IMG/VR virus record: IMGVR_UViG_3300003794_000007
Span: 1 to 34,727 of that record
Origin: a virus
Strand: one strand, 5' to 3'
Length of the DNA: 34,727 nt
In this document: positions 21,454 through 29,452 of the stretch, piece after piece
How the letters are laid out: every line of letters starts with the position of its first letter
Position numbering within the stretch: position 1 is the first letter of the stretch
Position numbers and translations under genes: made by a program
Notes under the pieces: model-generated
Database searches by the model: none
Told to the model about the DNA's origin: nothing
What the model saw: only the letters and a program-made list of their open reading frames with translations

Positions 21454-23235
21454 TCAGAAGGGAATATCCGTGTCCAGCAGCGCCCGCCAATCCTCGTCAC
21501 CCGCTGGCCGGTTATCATTCGCCGCCGGCTCGTCATTGTCGTTGGCGGCGTGTTCACCCACCCTGAAGTCAACGACGTTCCAATACTTCTTGTTCGGAAC
21601 GACTGATATTTCTGCGGTTTCCTTCAACTCTCCCTGCCGCTGAAGCCATTCCAGTGGCGTTTTAGGGAACGGTGTCTTTCCCCCGTGTGCTCGCCAATAC
21701 TTGTCTGCCTTGGTCTTGGGAAAGCCACTATGGGCCGGACAGGTCCACTCGTTGATCGCGGTATAGCCCGCCATGTAGACGATTTTGACGCTATCCGGCT
21801 TGCCGTCTTTACCTGGATGGTGGAAGAACTTCCTATCCGTTACCTTTCGCCAATCCTCTTCGGCCACGGTCGCCAGAATCGCAACATCGGTCGGCCGCGC
21901 CGTGAAGCCCGGCTTCTCGACAAACTCGAATTCATAGTCGCAGTTCGGGCAAACCCTAGCGCTCGCGGCGCAGATTTCCTCGCACCCAAACTTCCCAGTG
22001 CGGTCGGCTGTGTCGGTCGGGCAAAGCTTGATTGGAGCCTCACCCTTTCCGTCGCCTGGCTTCTTCGGGTTGACTGCATCCACAGGCCCGTGTCGCTCGA
22101 TGTTGCCCGCAAAGTTCATATAGCGGCAGTTAGGTTTAGGGCCGCGCGCAATTGCAGCCTTGCGCTCGTCAGCGTCATGTTCGTCTGGCTTAAAGCCAGC
22201 AGGCCAGACTACACGCGTGCCCCGAACTGCGCGCTGAACATAACGGTTTGTGCTTTCTGTGGGTGCCATATCGGCAACAAGATCAATGCACGGTATGTTT
22301 GTGCCTGTCGAAAGTACATTGTCGTTGGTGCACCCCCACAGGCGACCAGCCTTCAGATCGGCAATGATCTTCCTGCGCTCAGTCTTCGGCGTCTTGCCGC
22401 TTAATACCTCACACGACTTGCCGTATAGACGGATTTCATCACGAACGTGAGTGGCGTGCTCTATGCCGTTGCAGAAAATAACTGCAGTTCCTCTGTCCTC
22501 CGCGTGAGCAGCGGCCATGATTTCCGCGACGGCTGCCTTCGTGAGTTCTTCCTTGTCGGTCGCTTTGGCTAGGTCGGACTTCTTGAAGTCGCCACCAAGA
22601 CGATGCACGCCTGTCATGTCGTACCGTGTCTCAACCGGCTTGCTGGTGAGGCGGGAAAGGTATCCGTCCTCAATGCCCTGCGCCAGACTGTAGGTATAGA
22701 CCACGCAATCGAAAAGACGGTCTTCACCTTCGTCAAGTCGGCCAGAATCGAGACGATATGGGGTTGCGGTGAAACCGACCAGTTTCATGTCAGGGTTGAT
22801 GGCCATAAGAGCCGCAATCAGCTTGCGATACATCGTGTTGCCGTCGTTCGGCACAAGATGTACCTCGTCAATGATCATGACGTCGACGTGGCCGATTTCC
22901 AGCGCCTTGTCCCAGACCGTTTGCAATTGCGCGAACATGACTTGCGCTTGCCGATCTCTGCGCCCAAGGCTGGCGGCATAAATACCCGCAGGGGCGAATG
23001 GGCATAGGCCGATGAATTCTTTAAAATTGTCGCCGACCAACTCTTCGACGTGGACGCACGACAGAACGCGCATATCCGGCCAACCTTCGATAAGGCGCTT
23101 TATGACCATGGCCATGGTGCCTGACTTGCCAGAGCCGCCGGCCATGTCGACAAGCGGATGGCCTGGCTCGTCCTGCCAGTAGTCGAAGATCGCGTCGACG
23201 GCCTCGACTTGGTAGTATCTTGGAACGAAGGTCAT
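21454..23235 (-). CDS. SF2 DEAD/DEAH-type helicase (593 aa)
   Basis: The helicase core has a Q-like start (PRYYQVEAVDAIFDYW), Walker A AGGSGKSGT (32-40), DEVH (123-126), FTATPYR motif III (155-161) and C-terminal motifs with STGTNIPCIDLV and QRAVRGTR. A Cys cluster (CPTD...CEEIC...CPNCDYEF, about 440-480) may bind zinc. The tail holds two ANDN motifs and ends LDTDIPF, like the tip of bacterial SSB. It probably acts in phage replication or recombination. ATG 23235 overlaps the stop of the endonuclease gene (ATGA). An upstream extension to 23370 was rejected. Confidence 0.9.
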   Translation of the reverse strand: MTFVPRYYQVEAVDAIFDYWQDEPGHPLVDMAGGSGKSGTMAMVIKRLIEGWPDMRVLSCVHVEELVGDNFKEFIGLCPFAPAGIYAASLGRRDRQAQVMFAQLQTVWDKALEIGHVDVMIIDEVHLVPNDGNTMYRKLIAALMAINPDMKLVGFTATPYRLDSGRLDEGEDRLFDCVVYTYSLAQGIEDGYLSRLTSKPVETRYDMTGVHRLGGDFKKSDLAKATDKEELTKAAVAEIMAAAHAEDRGTAVIFCNGIEHATHVRDEIRLYGKSCEVLSGKTPKTERRKIIADLKAGRLWGCTNDNVLSTGTNIPCIDLVADMAPTESTNRYVQRAVRGTRVVWPAGFKPDEHDADERKAAIARGPKPNCRYMNFAGNIERHGPVDAVNPKKPGDGKGEAPIKLCPTDTADRTGKFGCEEICAASARVCPNCDYEFEFVEKPGFTARPTDVAILATVAEEDWRKVTDRKFFHHPGKDGKPDSVKIVYMAGYTAINEWTCPAHSGFPKTKADKYWRAHGGKTPFPKTPLEWLQRQGELKETAEISVVPNKKYWNVVDFRVGEHAANDNDEPAANDNRPAGDEDWRALLDTDIPF

Positions 23236-23768
23236 GCGGCGAGCCTCGCTGCGTGGAATTCTACGTAGTCGGCGGCAGCCCGTATGATGGCCGGGTCTTC
23301 CTTGAGGAGGCCGATACCTTGATTGCATGGAGAGCAAAGAAGCGAGCGAACGGCGCCAGACGAGTGACAATGATCAACGTGCATTGACCGATTGTCGGCA
23401 AATTGTTCCTTGCATATAGCGCACTTAAAACTCTGGTTTTCCGCCATTACCTCTCGTTCAGCCGATGTTATTCCGTACAATCTTACAAGTCTTTCATCCT
23501 TAGCTTTTTCGCGGCGGTTTTTTGCTGTATTAATACTGCATTCGACGCAGTTATTCGAGCTTACATACCTCAACAGGTGGCCATGCTTGCAGGGCCTAGT
23601 CGGTTCATAAGTTTTCTTCATATCCATTGATGCAATGGCTCTTTGTATATTTGCCCTTGCGGCTCTGTTATTGCCTTTGTATTCTTTGTTCTGTTGCCGT
23701 GCAGAGCTCATCCTAGTACATGCAACACACCTGCCGCCAGCAGTGTACTTGGGGGGAATCGTGGCCAT
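23232..23768 (-). CDS. Endonuclease VII-like protein, main frame (178 aa)
   Basis: The C-terminal 80 residues match recombination endonuclease VII: YGITSAEREVMAENQ, KCAICKEQF, MHVDHCHSSGAVRSLLC and NQGIGLLKED, with the His/Asp/Asn of a beta-beta-alpha-metal site and a zinc Cys cluster. Upstream are GH...C..C segments that look like zinc-binding repeats. The first of these repeats is split: its CIHGHDS half lies in another frame (23713-23910). The ATG at 23768 could allow internal initiation, giving a shorter but catalytically complete protein. It should resolve branched DNA. Confidence 0.8.
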   Translation of the reverse strand: MATIPPKYTAGGRCVACTRMSSARQQNKEYKGNNRAARANIQRAIASMDMKKTYEPTRPCKHGHLLRYVSSNNCVECSINTAKNRREKAKDERLVRLYGITSAEREVMAENQSFKCAICKEQFADNRSMHVDHCHSSGAVRSLLCSPCNQGIGLLKEDPAIIRAAADYVEFHAARLAA

Positions 23769-23910
23769 GGATGCACTCTTCGCTAGTGTAGAAGAACTTT
23801 ACACCTAAGCTTGAGGCATCCTTTGATGTTTTCGGGAGCTTGTTGAGGTCGAGTCCAGCCCAAAAGTCCTCAGCACGCGTGTTCTGATTGGCGGCGAACA
23901 GATCCTCCAT
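23713..23910 (-). pseudogene. N-terminal part of the endonuclease VII gene, shifted frame (65 codons)
   Basis: This frame starts at ATG 23910, which overlaps the sigma-like gene stop (TGATG) and has GGAGG seven bases upstream. It reads MEDLFAANQNTRAEDFWAGL and ends its useful part at EECIHGHDSP within a run of six C (minus strand; 23751-23756 on plus). Removing one C or a +1 slip at CCC-C would join it to KYTAGGRCVAC in the main frame and complete a Cys/His repeat like the second one (CKHGH...CVEC). This is a frameshift by mutation, sequencing error or programmed slip. Confidence 0.65.
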
Positions 23911-24437
23911 CACGCCGCCTCCCCCATCTCGCGCAGCCGCGCACGCTCACGCGCCTCGAGCTGCCGCACGCGCTCCGTGGAAATTCCCAGTTCGCCGGCA
24001 ATGACATGCAGTTCTTCGCCCATGGCGCGGCGCAGCAGGACAGCGCCATCGCGGCCACGCAACCGACGCAGCGTCTCGGAAAGCTCGGCCTGCGTCTGCT
24101 GGGTCGGATCCATGACATGGCGAGCGGCTTTCATCCCGTCACGGTCATCAACGATGTGCAGCGTGCCGCGCTTGCCACCATTGCTCACCAGGCCGCGCAT
24201 CTGCCAGGACAGCCAGTTCCAAAGCCCGCCGTCCTCGCGGAAGTTGGTCCAGTGTTCCAAGGCGTAAACGATCGTGTCGTTGACGAGATCGTGGCGGGCG
24301 TCACCGCGGCGGCCGTGTTTGCGGGCCAGGCGGTAGAGGCCTGGAAGATAGGCGATGATGCGGTCGTCGAAGGATGCAGGCCTTGCGGCGGTGGGTTTGT
24401 TGTCGTTGGCTGGGGTGGTGGCGGGTGCGTTGGTCAT
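23910..24437 (-). CDS. Sigma-70-like factor A (175 aa)
   Basis: After an ANDN-containing N-terminus, region 2-like helices read FDDRIIAYLPGLYRLARKHG, RHDLVNDTIVYALEHWTNF and WLSWQMRGLV. Region 4-like helices read LRGRDGAVLLRRAMGEEL and GISTERVRQLEARERARLRE, with the ERVRQLE recognition helix typical of sigma factors. There is no region 3, as in small group 4 sigma factors. It is coupled to a second sigma-like gene by ATGA. It could redirect host RNA polymerase to phage promoters. The start is ATG 24437; upstream codons are non-coding in this frame. Confidence 0.8.
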   Translation of the reverse strand: MTNAPATTPANDNKPTAARPASFDDRIIAYLPGLYRLARKHGRRGDARHDLVNDTIVYALEHWTNFREDGGLWNWLSWQMRGLVSNGGKRGTLHIVDDRDGMKAARHVMDPTQQTQAELSETLRRLRGRDGAVLLRRAMGEELHVIAGELGISTERVRQLEARERARLREMGEAA

Positions 24438-24922
24438 GCCGCAACCCTCCCCGTGCGCTGTCGCAGCAGACGCATGGCCCGCTCCTCTTTCTGCCGGATG
24501 TTTTCCCGCGATGTGCCGTTCTCGGCGCCGATATCCTTCAGTAGTTCGCCAGAGGCGCGCCGCAGCACGATGTCGCCATTGTGGATGTTGGCGAGTTTGG
24601 CGATGACCTGCGCGAGCTCGACGGCGTGCTCTTGCACCGGCGGTGTCGAAACTTCGATGCGCGACACATCGACGAATTCTGCCCGCCGCTTCATGCGGCC
24701 AGCCTTCTGCCGCAAGTCGAATTGAACCTGCCACATCTTGAGTTGCGCCCACATCTTGAACGTCTCCATGCGGCACAGGTGCCAGGATGCCAGCATGTCT
24801 GCTACTGTCTCCTGCAGCAGTTCTTCCGCCTCGGCCTCGGTATGCGTAACAAACGCGGCCCGCTTACGCAGGCCCGGCAGGTAGGCGACTAGGGCGCGGT
24901 CGAATTCGGGTGGTCTGGTCAT
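24434..24922 (-). CDS. Sigma-70-like factor B (162 aa)
   Basis: The architecture is the same as the next gene's. Region 2-like: FDRALVAYLPGLRKRAAF, EELLQETVADMLASWHLC and WAQLKMWQVQFDLRQ. Region 4-like: LANIHNGDIVLRRASGELLK and GTSRENIRQKEERAMRLLR. The two products share the phrase AYLPGL and the overall helix order but differ widely, so they are old tandem duplicates or a heterotypic pair. The recognition helix here is ENIRQKEER. It lies between a 65-aa gene (ATGA) and factor A (ATGA), so all are translated together. Confidence 0.72.
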   Translation of the reverse strand: MTRPPEFDRALVAYLPGLRKRAAFVTHTEAEAEELLQETVADMLASWHLCRMETFKMWAQLKMWQVQFDLRQKAGRMKRRAEFVDVSRIEVSTPPVQEHAVELAQVIAKLANIHNGDIVLRRASGELLKDIGAENGTSRENIRQKEERAMRLLRQRTGRVAA

Positions 24923-25116
24923 CGCGACACCTGCAAGTGCGCGAGCGCGGCACGTTTGGCATCTTCAATGAAGAAGAATTGCTTGCCGTTGAACCAAATC
25001 CCATTCTGGTTTTCTACGATCGCCCTGCTATCTAGAGCGTCCGGATGTATGTATATGCGAGCTCCGCCGTTCTCATTGCCCTTGAACTTCCGTGTCCATC
25101 CGTCTTTGCTGGTCAT
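24919..25116 (-). CDS. Small hypothetical protein (65 aa)
   Basis: ATG 25116 follows AAGAGGAGATCACG with a CACCAC leader, deciding it over an upstream start at 25173. The product begins MTSKDGWTRKFKGNENGG and has a beta-rich middle (ARIYIHPDALDSRAIVEN) and a C-terminal helix (EDAKRAALAHLQ). No family is recognised. It opens the block that contains the two sigma-like genes. Confidence 0.65.
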   Translation of the reverse strand: MTSKDGWTRKFKGNENGGARIYIHPDALDSRAIVENQNGIWFNGKQFFFIEDAKRAALAHLQVSR

Positions 25117-25138
25117 CGTGATCTCCTCTTGTGGTGGT

Positions 25139-26071
25139 CTAGGCGGTGGTGGCGCCGTCAACGTAAATGTCACCGTTCGGTGACCTGTAGGTAATCGTCT
25201 CGTTTTCCTCGTCGCAATCCACCTGCTCCCATCCGACCATCAGTGATGGGATGTACAGCATCGCCGGACAGCCGGCGTCTTGCTCGACCAGCGAGAGCGG
25301 TTTGGACCAGCGGCTGCAGTCCCATCCAGCATTGCCATCCATCAGCGGAGTGCTATGCAAACAAGTCCTGCAGTGCGAGCGCGCGCGAATCTCGCCCCAG
25401 CACACTTCGGCTTGGCGGCAGAACATGCCTCGGAAGTCATCGCGTTTGCTGCACAGGCGACCGGGTGGTTCAGGCATATTGATGATACGCTCGATCCTGG
25501 CAACGGCCCGCATGGCATATTCAAGGTCAAGTTCGACGCGCTCAAAATGCAAGTCCTCGTCGTTCTTGTTGGACATCATGTAGAAGACGCGATCGATACC
25601 AAGGCCGTACATGTAGAACTGGAATGTTGCGTAATGCTCAGGCTTGCCAATCTTTACGCCGTCCTTTTTTACCTTCTTGAATGCTGCTTCGTTTGATGAC
25701 TTGCATTCGACGACATGCTCAGTCTTCGGCGCCTCAATGAGTCCAAGGGCGCGTCCATCGATCTTCCCGCGCAGATGTCCGCCAACGGCACGAACGCGCT
25801 CTTGCTGGCCCCACACCTCAACTCCGATCAGGCGGAGCAGGTCGAGAAGCCGTTCCTCCTCAATGTTCCCACGTTCGAAGATGCGGCGCTTCTTCCATGT
25901 GATTTCCTCGGGAACAGACGCGCGACGGAAGGCAAGCCAGACGGCTCGATCGCACTCGACGCCGATGTCGCCCGCCGGCACGCCAACGGATTCCCAATCG
26001 TCGCCTTGGGCTTCCAGCGCGTCTTGAACGGTGCGCTGGGTTGATGATGTCGGGCGGGGGATGGGGACCAT
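25139..26071 (-). CDS. Cas4/RecB-like PD-(D/E)XK exonuclease with Cys cluster (310 aa)
   Basis: Nuclease motifs are RGKIDGRALG (Asp105) and EHVVECKSSNEAAF with E122-x-K124, followed by YATFQFYMYGLGIDRVFY. Four Cys arranged as Cys40 in GVECDRAVW, then 207, 218 and 224, match the iron-sulphur cluster spacing of Cas4 and AddB-type nucleases. More Cys follow (CRTCLHS, WDCSRW). It is a likely recombination exonuclease acting with the Sak4-like ATPase and the DUF669-type protein. Its ATG overlaps the previous stop (TAATG). The cluster is inferred from spacing. Confidence 0.82.
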   Translation of the reverse strand: MVPIPRPTSSTQRTVQDALEAQGDDWESVGVPAGDIGVECDRAVWLAFRRASVPEEITWKKRRIFERGNIEEERLLDLLRLIGVEVWGQQERVRAVGGHLRGKIDGRALGLIEAPKTEHVVECKSSNEAAFKKVKKDGVKIGKPEHYATFQFYMYGLGIDRVFYMMSNKNDEDLHFERVELDLEYAMRAVARIERIINMPEPPGRLCSKRDDFRGMFCRQAEVCWGEIRARSHCRTCLHSTPLMDGNAGWDCSRWSKPLSLVEQDAGCPAMLYIPSLMVGWEQVDCDEENETITYRSPNGDIYVDGATTA

Positions 26072-26349
26072 TAGGCGGCCGCAAACAATGGCGAAGAAGC
26101 CAACGCCGACTGAGGGCAGCGGATGTCACCCTTGAGGACGTAAGTAGTCCACAATTCCCTACCATTTCGCGTGACAGGGTGCATCTCCTGCACATAGAAA
26201 TTCACATCGTCGATGCTGTCGGCATCAATGTCGAAGTCATCCTTATTGACTTCGACCTCGACGATCGCCTCTGCGGCCTCTTTCGATTCGGCCACGATAG
26301 TGCGGCTTGATCGTCCTTGGAATGTGTAATCGACCATGAACTTCGGCAT
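26071..26349 (-). CDS. Small acidic hypothetical protein (92 aa)
   Basis: ATG 26349 (MPKFMVDYTFQGRSSRTIVA) has AAGGAGATGTTTTG upstream and shares a base with the previous stop (TGATG). The middle is acidic (VEVNKDDFDIDADSIDDVN). Its start resembles small proteins with a DUF-type fold that convert side-chain or stress signals, but I cannot assign one. It lies between the 98-aa protein and the exonuclease in a coupled chain. Confidence 0.68.
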   Translation of the reverse strand: MPKFMVDYTFQGRSSRTIVAESKEAAEAIVEVEVNKDDFDIDADSIDDVNFYVQEMHPVTRNGRELWTTYVLKGDIRCPQSALASSPLFAAA

Positions 26350-26645
26350 CAAAACATCTCCTTGGTGAATAAGCACGGTGCTGGACGCGCTGGATCTTGG
26401 CGGAACGCTGTGCACCACGGCATGCCATGACGAATGACGAGTTCGTCCGGCTGAAACTCTGGTGACCAAAACATCGAGTCCTGAATGATGCAGGCGCCAT
26501 CGATGTCGTTGCCAAACTCGTCTTCCCAGTCGCCGTCACCGTTCCGGTTCAGGCAATGGCTGCACCAATGGAAATCAAAATCCATCCCGTCAGTGCCGTT
26601 AGCGGGCCGCCACGGCCCGCCTTCCTGCTCCCTAGCCGACGTCAT
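26349..26645 (-). CDS. Hypothetical phage protein, PANGTDGMDF type (98 aa)
   Basis: The phrase RPANGTDGMDFDFHWCSHCLN near the N-terminus, followed by ACIIQDSMFWSPEFQPDE and a basic Pro-rich end, matches a small family I have seen in rhizobial prophages. Two Cys in WCSHC plus later Cys may bind zinc. It is coupled to dnaN before it and to the 92-aa gene after it. The function is unknown. Confidence 0.7.
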   Translation of the reverse strand: MTSAREQEGGPWRPANGTDGMDFDFHWCSHCLNRNGDGDWEDEFGNDIDGACIIQDSMFWSPEFQPDELVIRHGMPWCTAFRQDPARPAPCLFTKEMF

Positions 26646-27697
26646 ACGCGCATCGGCATAATTACGAGTGTCAGCCCCTCCTTGCCGCCGGTCACCAGCG
26701 CCGGCGAACCTGCATCCGCCAAGGCGATAGTCACCTCCCCTGCGGGCAAGACGCCGAATACTTCGCGCACGTATTGGCTGTTGAATCCGATATCGATCGG
26801 CTCGCCACTGTATGTCGCTTCGACTTCATCGTTAGCGCTGCCGGAATCAGGGTTGCTGACGTGAAGCGAAATTGATCCAGGCGCGACGGTGAGCTTTACC
26901 GCCCTGCCGCGCTCGCTGCTGACCGCAGAGACGCGGTCCGCCGCCTTCATGATCGCATCGCGATCGACGACAACAACCTTGTCATTGCTCTTCGGAATAA
27001 CGCGCTCGTAGTCAGGGAAAGTTCCGTCGATCAACTTGCTGGTGAGCGTTAGGTCGCCGGCAACGATACGGATTTTGGTTTCTGAGACCGCCACCTGCAC
27101 GACGCCCTTTGGCAGAAGGCCGACCGTCTTACGCGGAACGATGATGCCGTTGAAGGGGTAACCGCCTGGCTGGACGTGGCGCGAAAGCCGGTGGCCGTCG
27201 GTCGCAACCGCCGTGTATTCCTCAGCCGTACCCTTGAAGAACACGCCGTTCAAGTAGTATCGCGTTTCCTCCGTCGAGATCGCAAACGCCACCGGCGCAA
27301 ACAGCCCCGCCAGGTCGATGTCGAACGTCGCATCGTACTTGCCGCCATCCAGCGACGGGAATTCATTGGCGGGTAGCGTCTGCAACGTGAACCGACTGCG
27401 TCCCGACTTCACGATAAGATTGTCACCTTCCAGTGACATGGAGATATCGCCGCCGGCCTTCTTGGCGATGTCGCCGAGAAGCTTGGCATCGACGCAGATG
27501 GCGCCGGACTTGGTGACGTCTGCCTGTGCCGTTGCGGTGGCGACGATGTCGAGATCCGTGCCGGTGACGGTCAGGGTGGTACCCTCCGCAGATAGGCGGA
27601 GAGACGATAGGATGGCGATAGTATTGCGGTTTTCGACGACTCTGGCGACGCTGGAAATGACGCGCGCCAGTTCGTTCTTGCCGATAAGCAAGTGCAT
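26642..27697 (-). CDS. dnaN: DNA polymerase III beta sliding clamp (351 aa)
   Basis: The clamp tethers polymerase to DNA. Three similar domains are visible: domain 1 (MHLLIGKNELARVISSVARV, TLTVTGTDLDIVATA), domain 2 (TRYYLNGVFFKGT, AVATDGHRLSRHV) and domain 3 (GFNSQYVREVFGVL and the C-terminal LVIMPMRV, which resembles the host MPMRL clamp end). ATG 27697 has AAGAGGAGACCCCC. At 351 residues it is a little shorter than bacterial DnaN. No phage polymerase is seen here, so it may load on the host polymerase or serve other clamp partners. Confidence 0.93.
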   Translation of the reverse strand: MHLLIGKNELARVISSVARVVENRNTIAILSSLRLSAEGTTLTVTGTDLDIVATATAQADVTKSGAICVDAKLLGDIAKKAGGDISMSLEGDNLIVKSGRSRFTLQTLPANEFPSLDGGKYDATFDIDLAGLFAPVAFAISTEETRYYLNGVFFKGTAEEYTAVATDGHRLSRHVQPGGYPFNGIIVPRKTVGLLPKGVVQVAVSETKIRIVAGDLTLTSKLIDGTFPDYERVIPKSNDKVVVVDRDAIMKAADRVSAVSSERGRAVKLTVAPGSISLHVSNPDSGSANDEVEATYSGEPIDIGFNSQYVREVFGVLPAGEVTIALADAGSPALVTGGKEGLTLVIMPMRV

Positions 27698-27750
27698 GGG
27701 GGTCTCCTCTTGGTGGTGGTGCCTGCCGTGGTTAGCGGCAGGCAGGTTGG

Positions 27751-28602
27751 TTAGGCGGCCATTGGCCATCCGTCATCGCCGAGCAATGGCGGCACGTAAT
27801 CTACGCCATTCAGAGCAGCTATGTGCGCAAGCAGGCCTTCAGGCGATCCCGGCATATTGTCGTTGGCCGGTTGTACCCACGGCTCGTCCTTGGTATCGTC
27901 GACCGTCAAGGCATCAATCGCCGCCTCAAGCGTAAACGGCTTGTCCTCGTTGCCAAGCACGACCTTGTCGCCGTAGGCTCCGCCGATCTGGTCTTTCAGG
28001 TCTTCCCACGTCTCAATCCGCACGCCACGAACTGCCAGTGCGATCTTCATGACGTCGCCTTTGCCGATGGTGTAGCCGCGCTGCTGATATTTCAGGATTA
28101 GCGTCGCGGAGGCGAGCGGGTAGCGAGTGCCGGCGTTGAACTTCAGGAAGCGCTGGCTGTTGTGCTTCAGGAAGTCTGGATGGAATATGAAGCCGGATTC
28201 GGGATGCTCTTCGCCGATCTCGTCGAAGCCAATGGTTATCGGATTCCATTTGGTCTTCGGGCCTGAATCTAAATCCAGCGCACCCATGACGATAGTGTAG
28301 TCGAACGCCGAAAAGATGGCCTCGGCGGTCGGGAAGAAGTCAAAGTGCATCAGCTGCGCAATGTGGTTCGACTGGTCGGCGAACGTTACGGCTCGCTTGC
28401 TGGCCGCTACACACCACAAGCCGTCCTCATAGGCCTGATAGACCCCTGTCTCGAAAGCGATGCGCGACTTAAAATACACATCGATGTCGTTGATCTTAGA
28501 GCCGGTGAAGACGCTAGTTACCGCGCCGCCGGCCACAAACGCATTGTCAAAACGGAGCGGCGAGGCATCCATGATCTGTCTGCGTTCGGCTTCATAAGCC
28601 AT
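27751..28602 (-). CDS. Nucleotidyltransferase-fold protein (283 aa)
   Basis: FVAGGAVTSVFTGSKINDIDVYF (about residues 22-44) is the signature of the DNA polymerase beta-type nucleotidyltransferase fold, with two Asp at 39 and 41 in DIDV. The rest, with MHFDFFPTAEAIFSAFDYTIV and a C-terminal helical part, is typical of phage members of this group. The substrate is unknown; RNA, nucleotides or proteins are all possible. An ANDN motif lies near the C-terminus. ATG 28602 has AAGAGGAGATCAGTA; a frame opening upstream to 29277 is only a shadow of the next gene. Confidence 0.75.
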   Translation of the reverse strand: MAYEAERRQIMDASPLRFDNAFVAGGAVTSVFTGSKINDIDVYFKSRIAFETGVYQAYEDGLWCVAASKRAVTFADQSNHIAQLMHFDFFPTAEAIFSAFDYTIVMGALDLDSGPKTKWNPITIGFDEIGEEHPESGFIFHPDFLKHNSQRFLKFNAGTRYPLASATLILKYQQRGYTIGKGDVMKIALAVRGVRIETWEDLKDQIGGAYGDKVVLGNEDKPFTLEAAIDALTVDDTKDEPWVQPANDNMPGSPEGLLAHIAALNGVDYVPPLLGDDGWPMAA

Positions 28603-28663
28603 TACTGATCTCCTCTTGGTGGCGAATGGCGGGTCGCTGGTGACGGCCCGCCGGTGGTGTTGG

Positions 28664-29287
28664 TTAGGCTTTACGAGCCACCCACGGCTTCGACCCAGCC
28701 GGCTTTGCTGCCGCCGCCTGCTGCTGTCTGTTGTCATTGGCGGCCGGCGCCCGGTTGTCGTTGGCTGCGGCTGGCTCGTTGCGCTTCTTGCCCTGCGTGC
28801 CGTCACCGATGACGCCGAGCTCCGGAACCGGCTCCTTGGCGCCTTCGTGAGTGAAGAAGAACCGCTCGATCTGGTTCTTGTCCTTGTAGAAGGTGCCGTC
28901 TGGCTTTTTGTTGCCGATCTGGATGCCGATCTCGGCAGTGAAGGACTTGAACAGCAGGTCATCCGTGTCGGTGTCGGCGGTGATTTCCTCGCCGACCGCA
29001 TAGCCGAATCGGTCGAACATGGGCTTGCCGTACTTGTAGGCGCCGTGCTGGAAACCGTCTGCATGGACGATCGTCCAATATGCCCAGAACTTGCGCTTTG
29101 CGAACTCTGCCGGTTCGATAACTTCGAAAGTGATTTCAGCCTGCCAGCCCTTCTTGTCCTGCGTTTCAGTGAGGTTGATTGCCTCAGCCTGAAGCTGCGC
29201 ATACATGTGCGGCAGGATGCCACCGCCGCCGCCCTGCTTTTCGGTGTTCTCGTAGTCTGCCTGGTAACTGTTGCCAATTCTGGCCAT
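28664..29287 (-). CDS. DUF669-type ssDNA-binding protein (207 aa)
   Basis: The N-terminal half fits DUF669: GGGGILPHMYAQLQAEAI, KKGWQAEITFEVIEPAEFAKRKFW and KPMFDRFG, with the IGIQIGNKKPDGT strand. The C-terminal 45 residues are disordered, Ala/Asn/Gln-rich and carry two ANDN motifs, as in an SSB tail but without an acidic tip. Such proteins bind single-stranded DNA and pair with Sak4-like recombinases, encoded just before it here. The start has AGAAGGAGACTAGC and a CACCAC leader. Confidence 0.78.
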   Translation of the reverse strand: MARIGNSYQADYENTEKQGGGGGILPHMYAQLQAEAINLTETQDKKGWQAEITFEVIEPAEFAKRKFWAYWTIVHADGFQHGAYKYGKPMFDRFGYAVGEEITADTDTDDLLFKSFTAEIGIQIGNKKPDGTFYKDKNQIERFFFTHEGAKEPVPELGVIGDGTQGKKRNEPAAANDNRAPAANDNRQQQAAAAKPAGSKPWVARKA

Positions 29288-29308
29288 GCTAGTCTCCTTC
29301 TGTGGTGT

Positions 29309-29452
29309 TTAGTTGGTGGTAGCGTAGTAGCGCCAGGGCGTAGTGGCCTTTGGCGTTACGGATCGTTCGCGGATGACGGTCTGCAGCCAGACCGTGCCGC
29401 CGTTGCGGGTTGTGACGGGGAACCACGCGAACCAGCGTTCGGAGTGGAACAT
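29309..29452 (-). CDS. Small hypothetical protein, Trp-rich (47 aa)
   Basis: The ATG at 29452 shares one base with the ATPase stop (TAATG). The product begins MFHSERWFAWFPVTTRNGG and contains TVWLQTVIRER, so it is Trp- and Arg-rich for its size. Similar short proteins (WFAWxPV...GxxVWL) occur in rhizobial phages, from memory. Function unknown. It ends shortly before the leader of the DUF669-type gene. Confidence 0.65.
   Translation of the reverse strand: MFHSERWFAWFPVTTRNGGTVWLQTVIRERSVTPKATTPWRYYATTN

Noticed and set aside
28603-29277. N-terminal extension of the nucleotidyltransferase-fold gene
   Set aside because: The extension is low-complexity Ser/Arg/Thr sequence that lies over the DUF669-type gene. 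The ribosome site and family start both point to ATG 28602.
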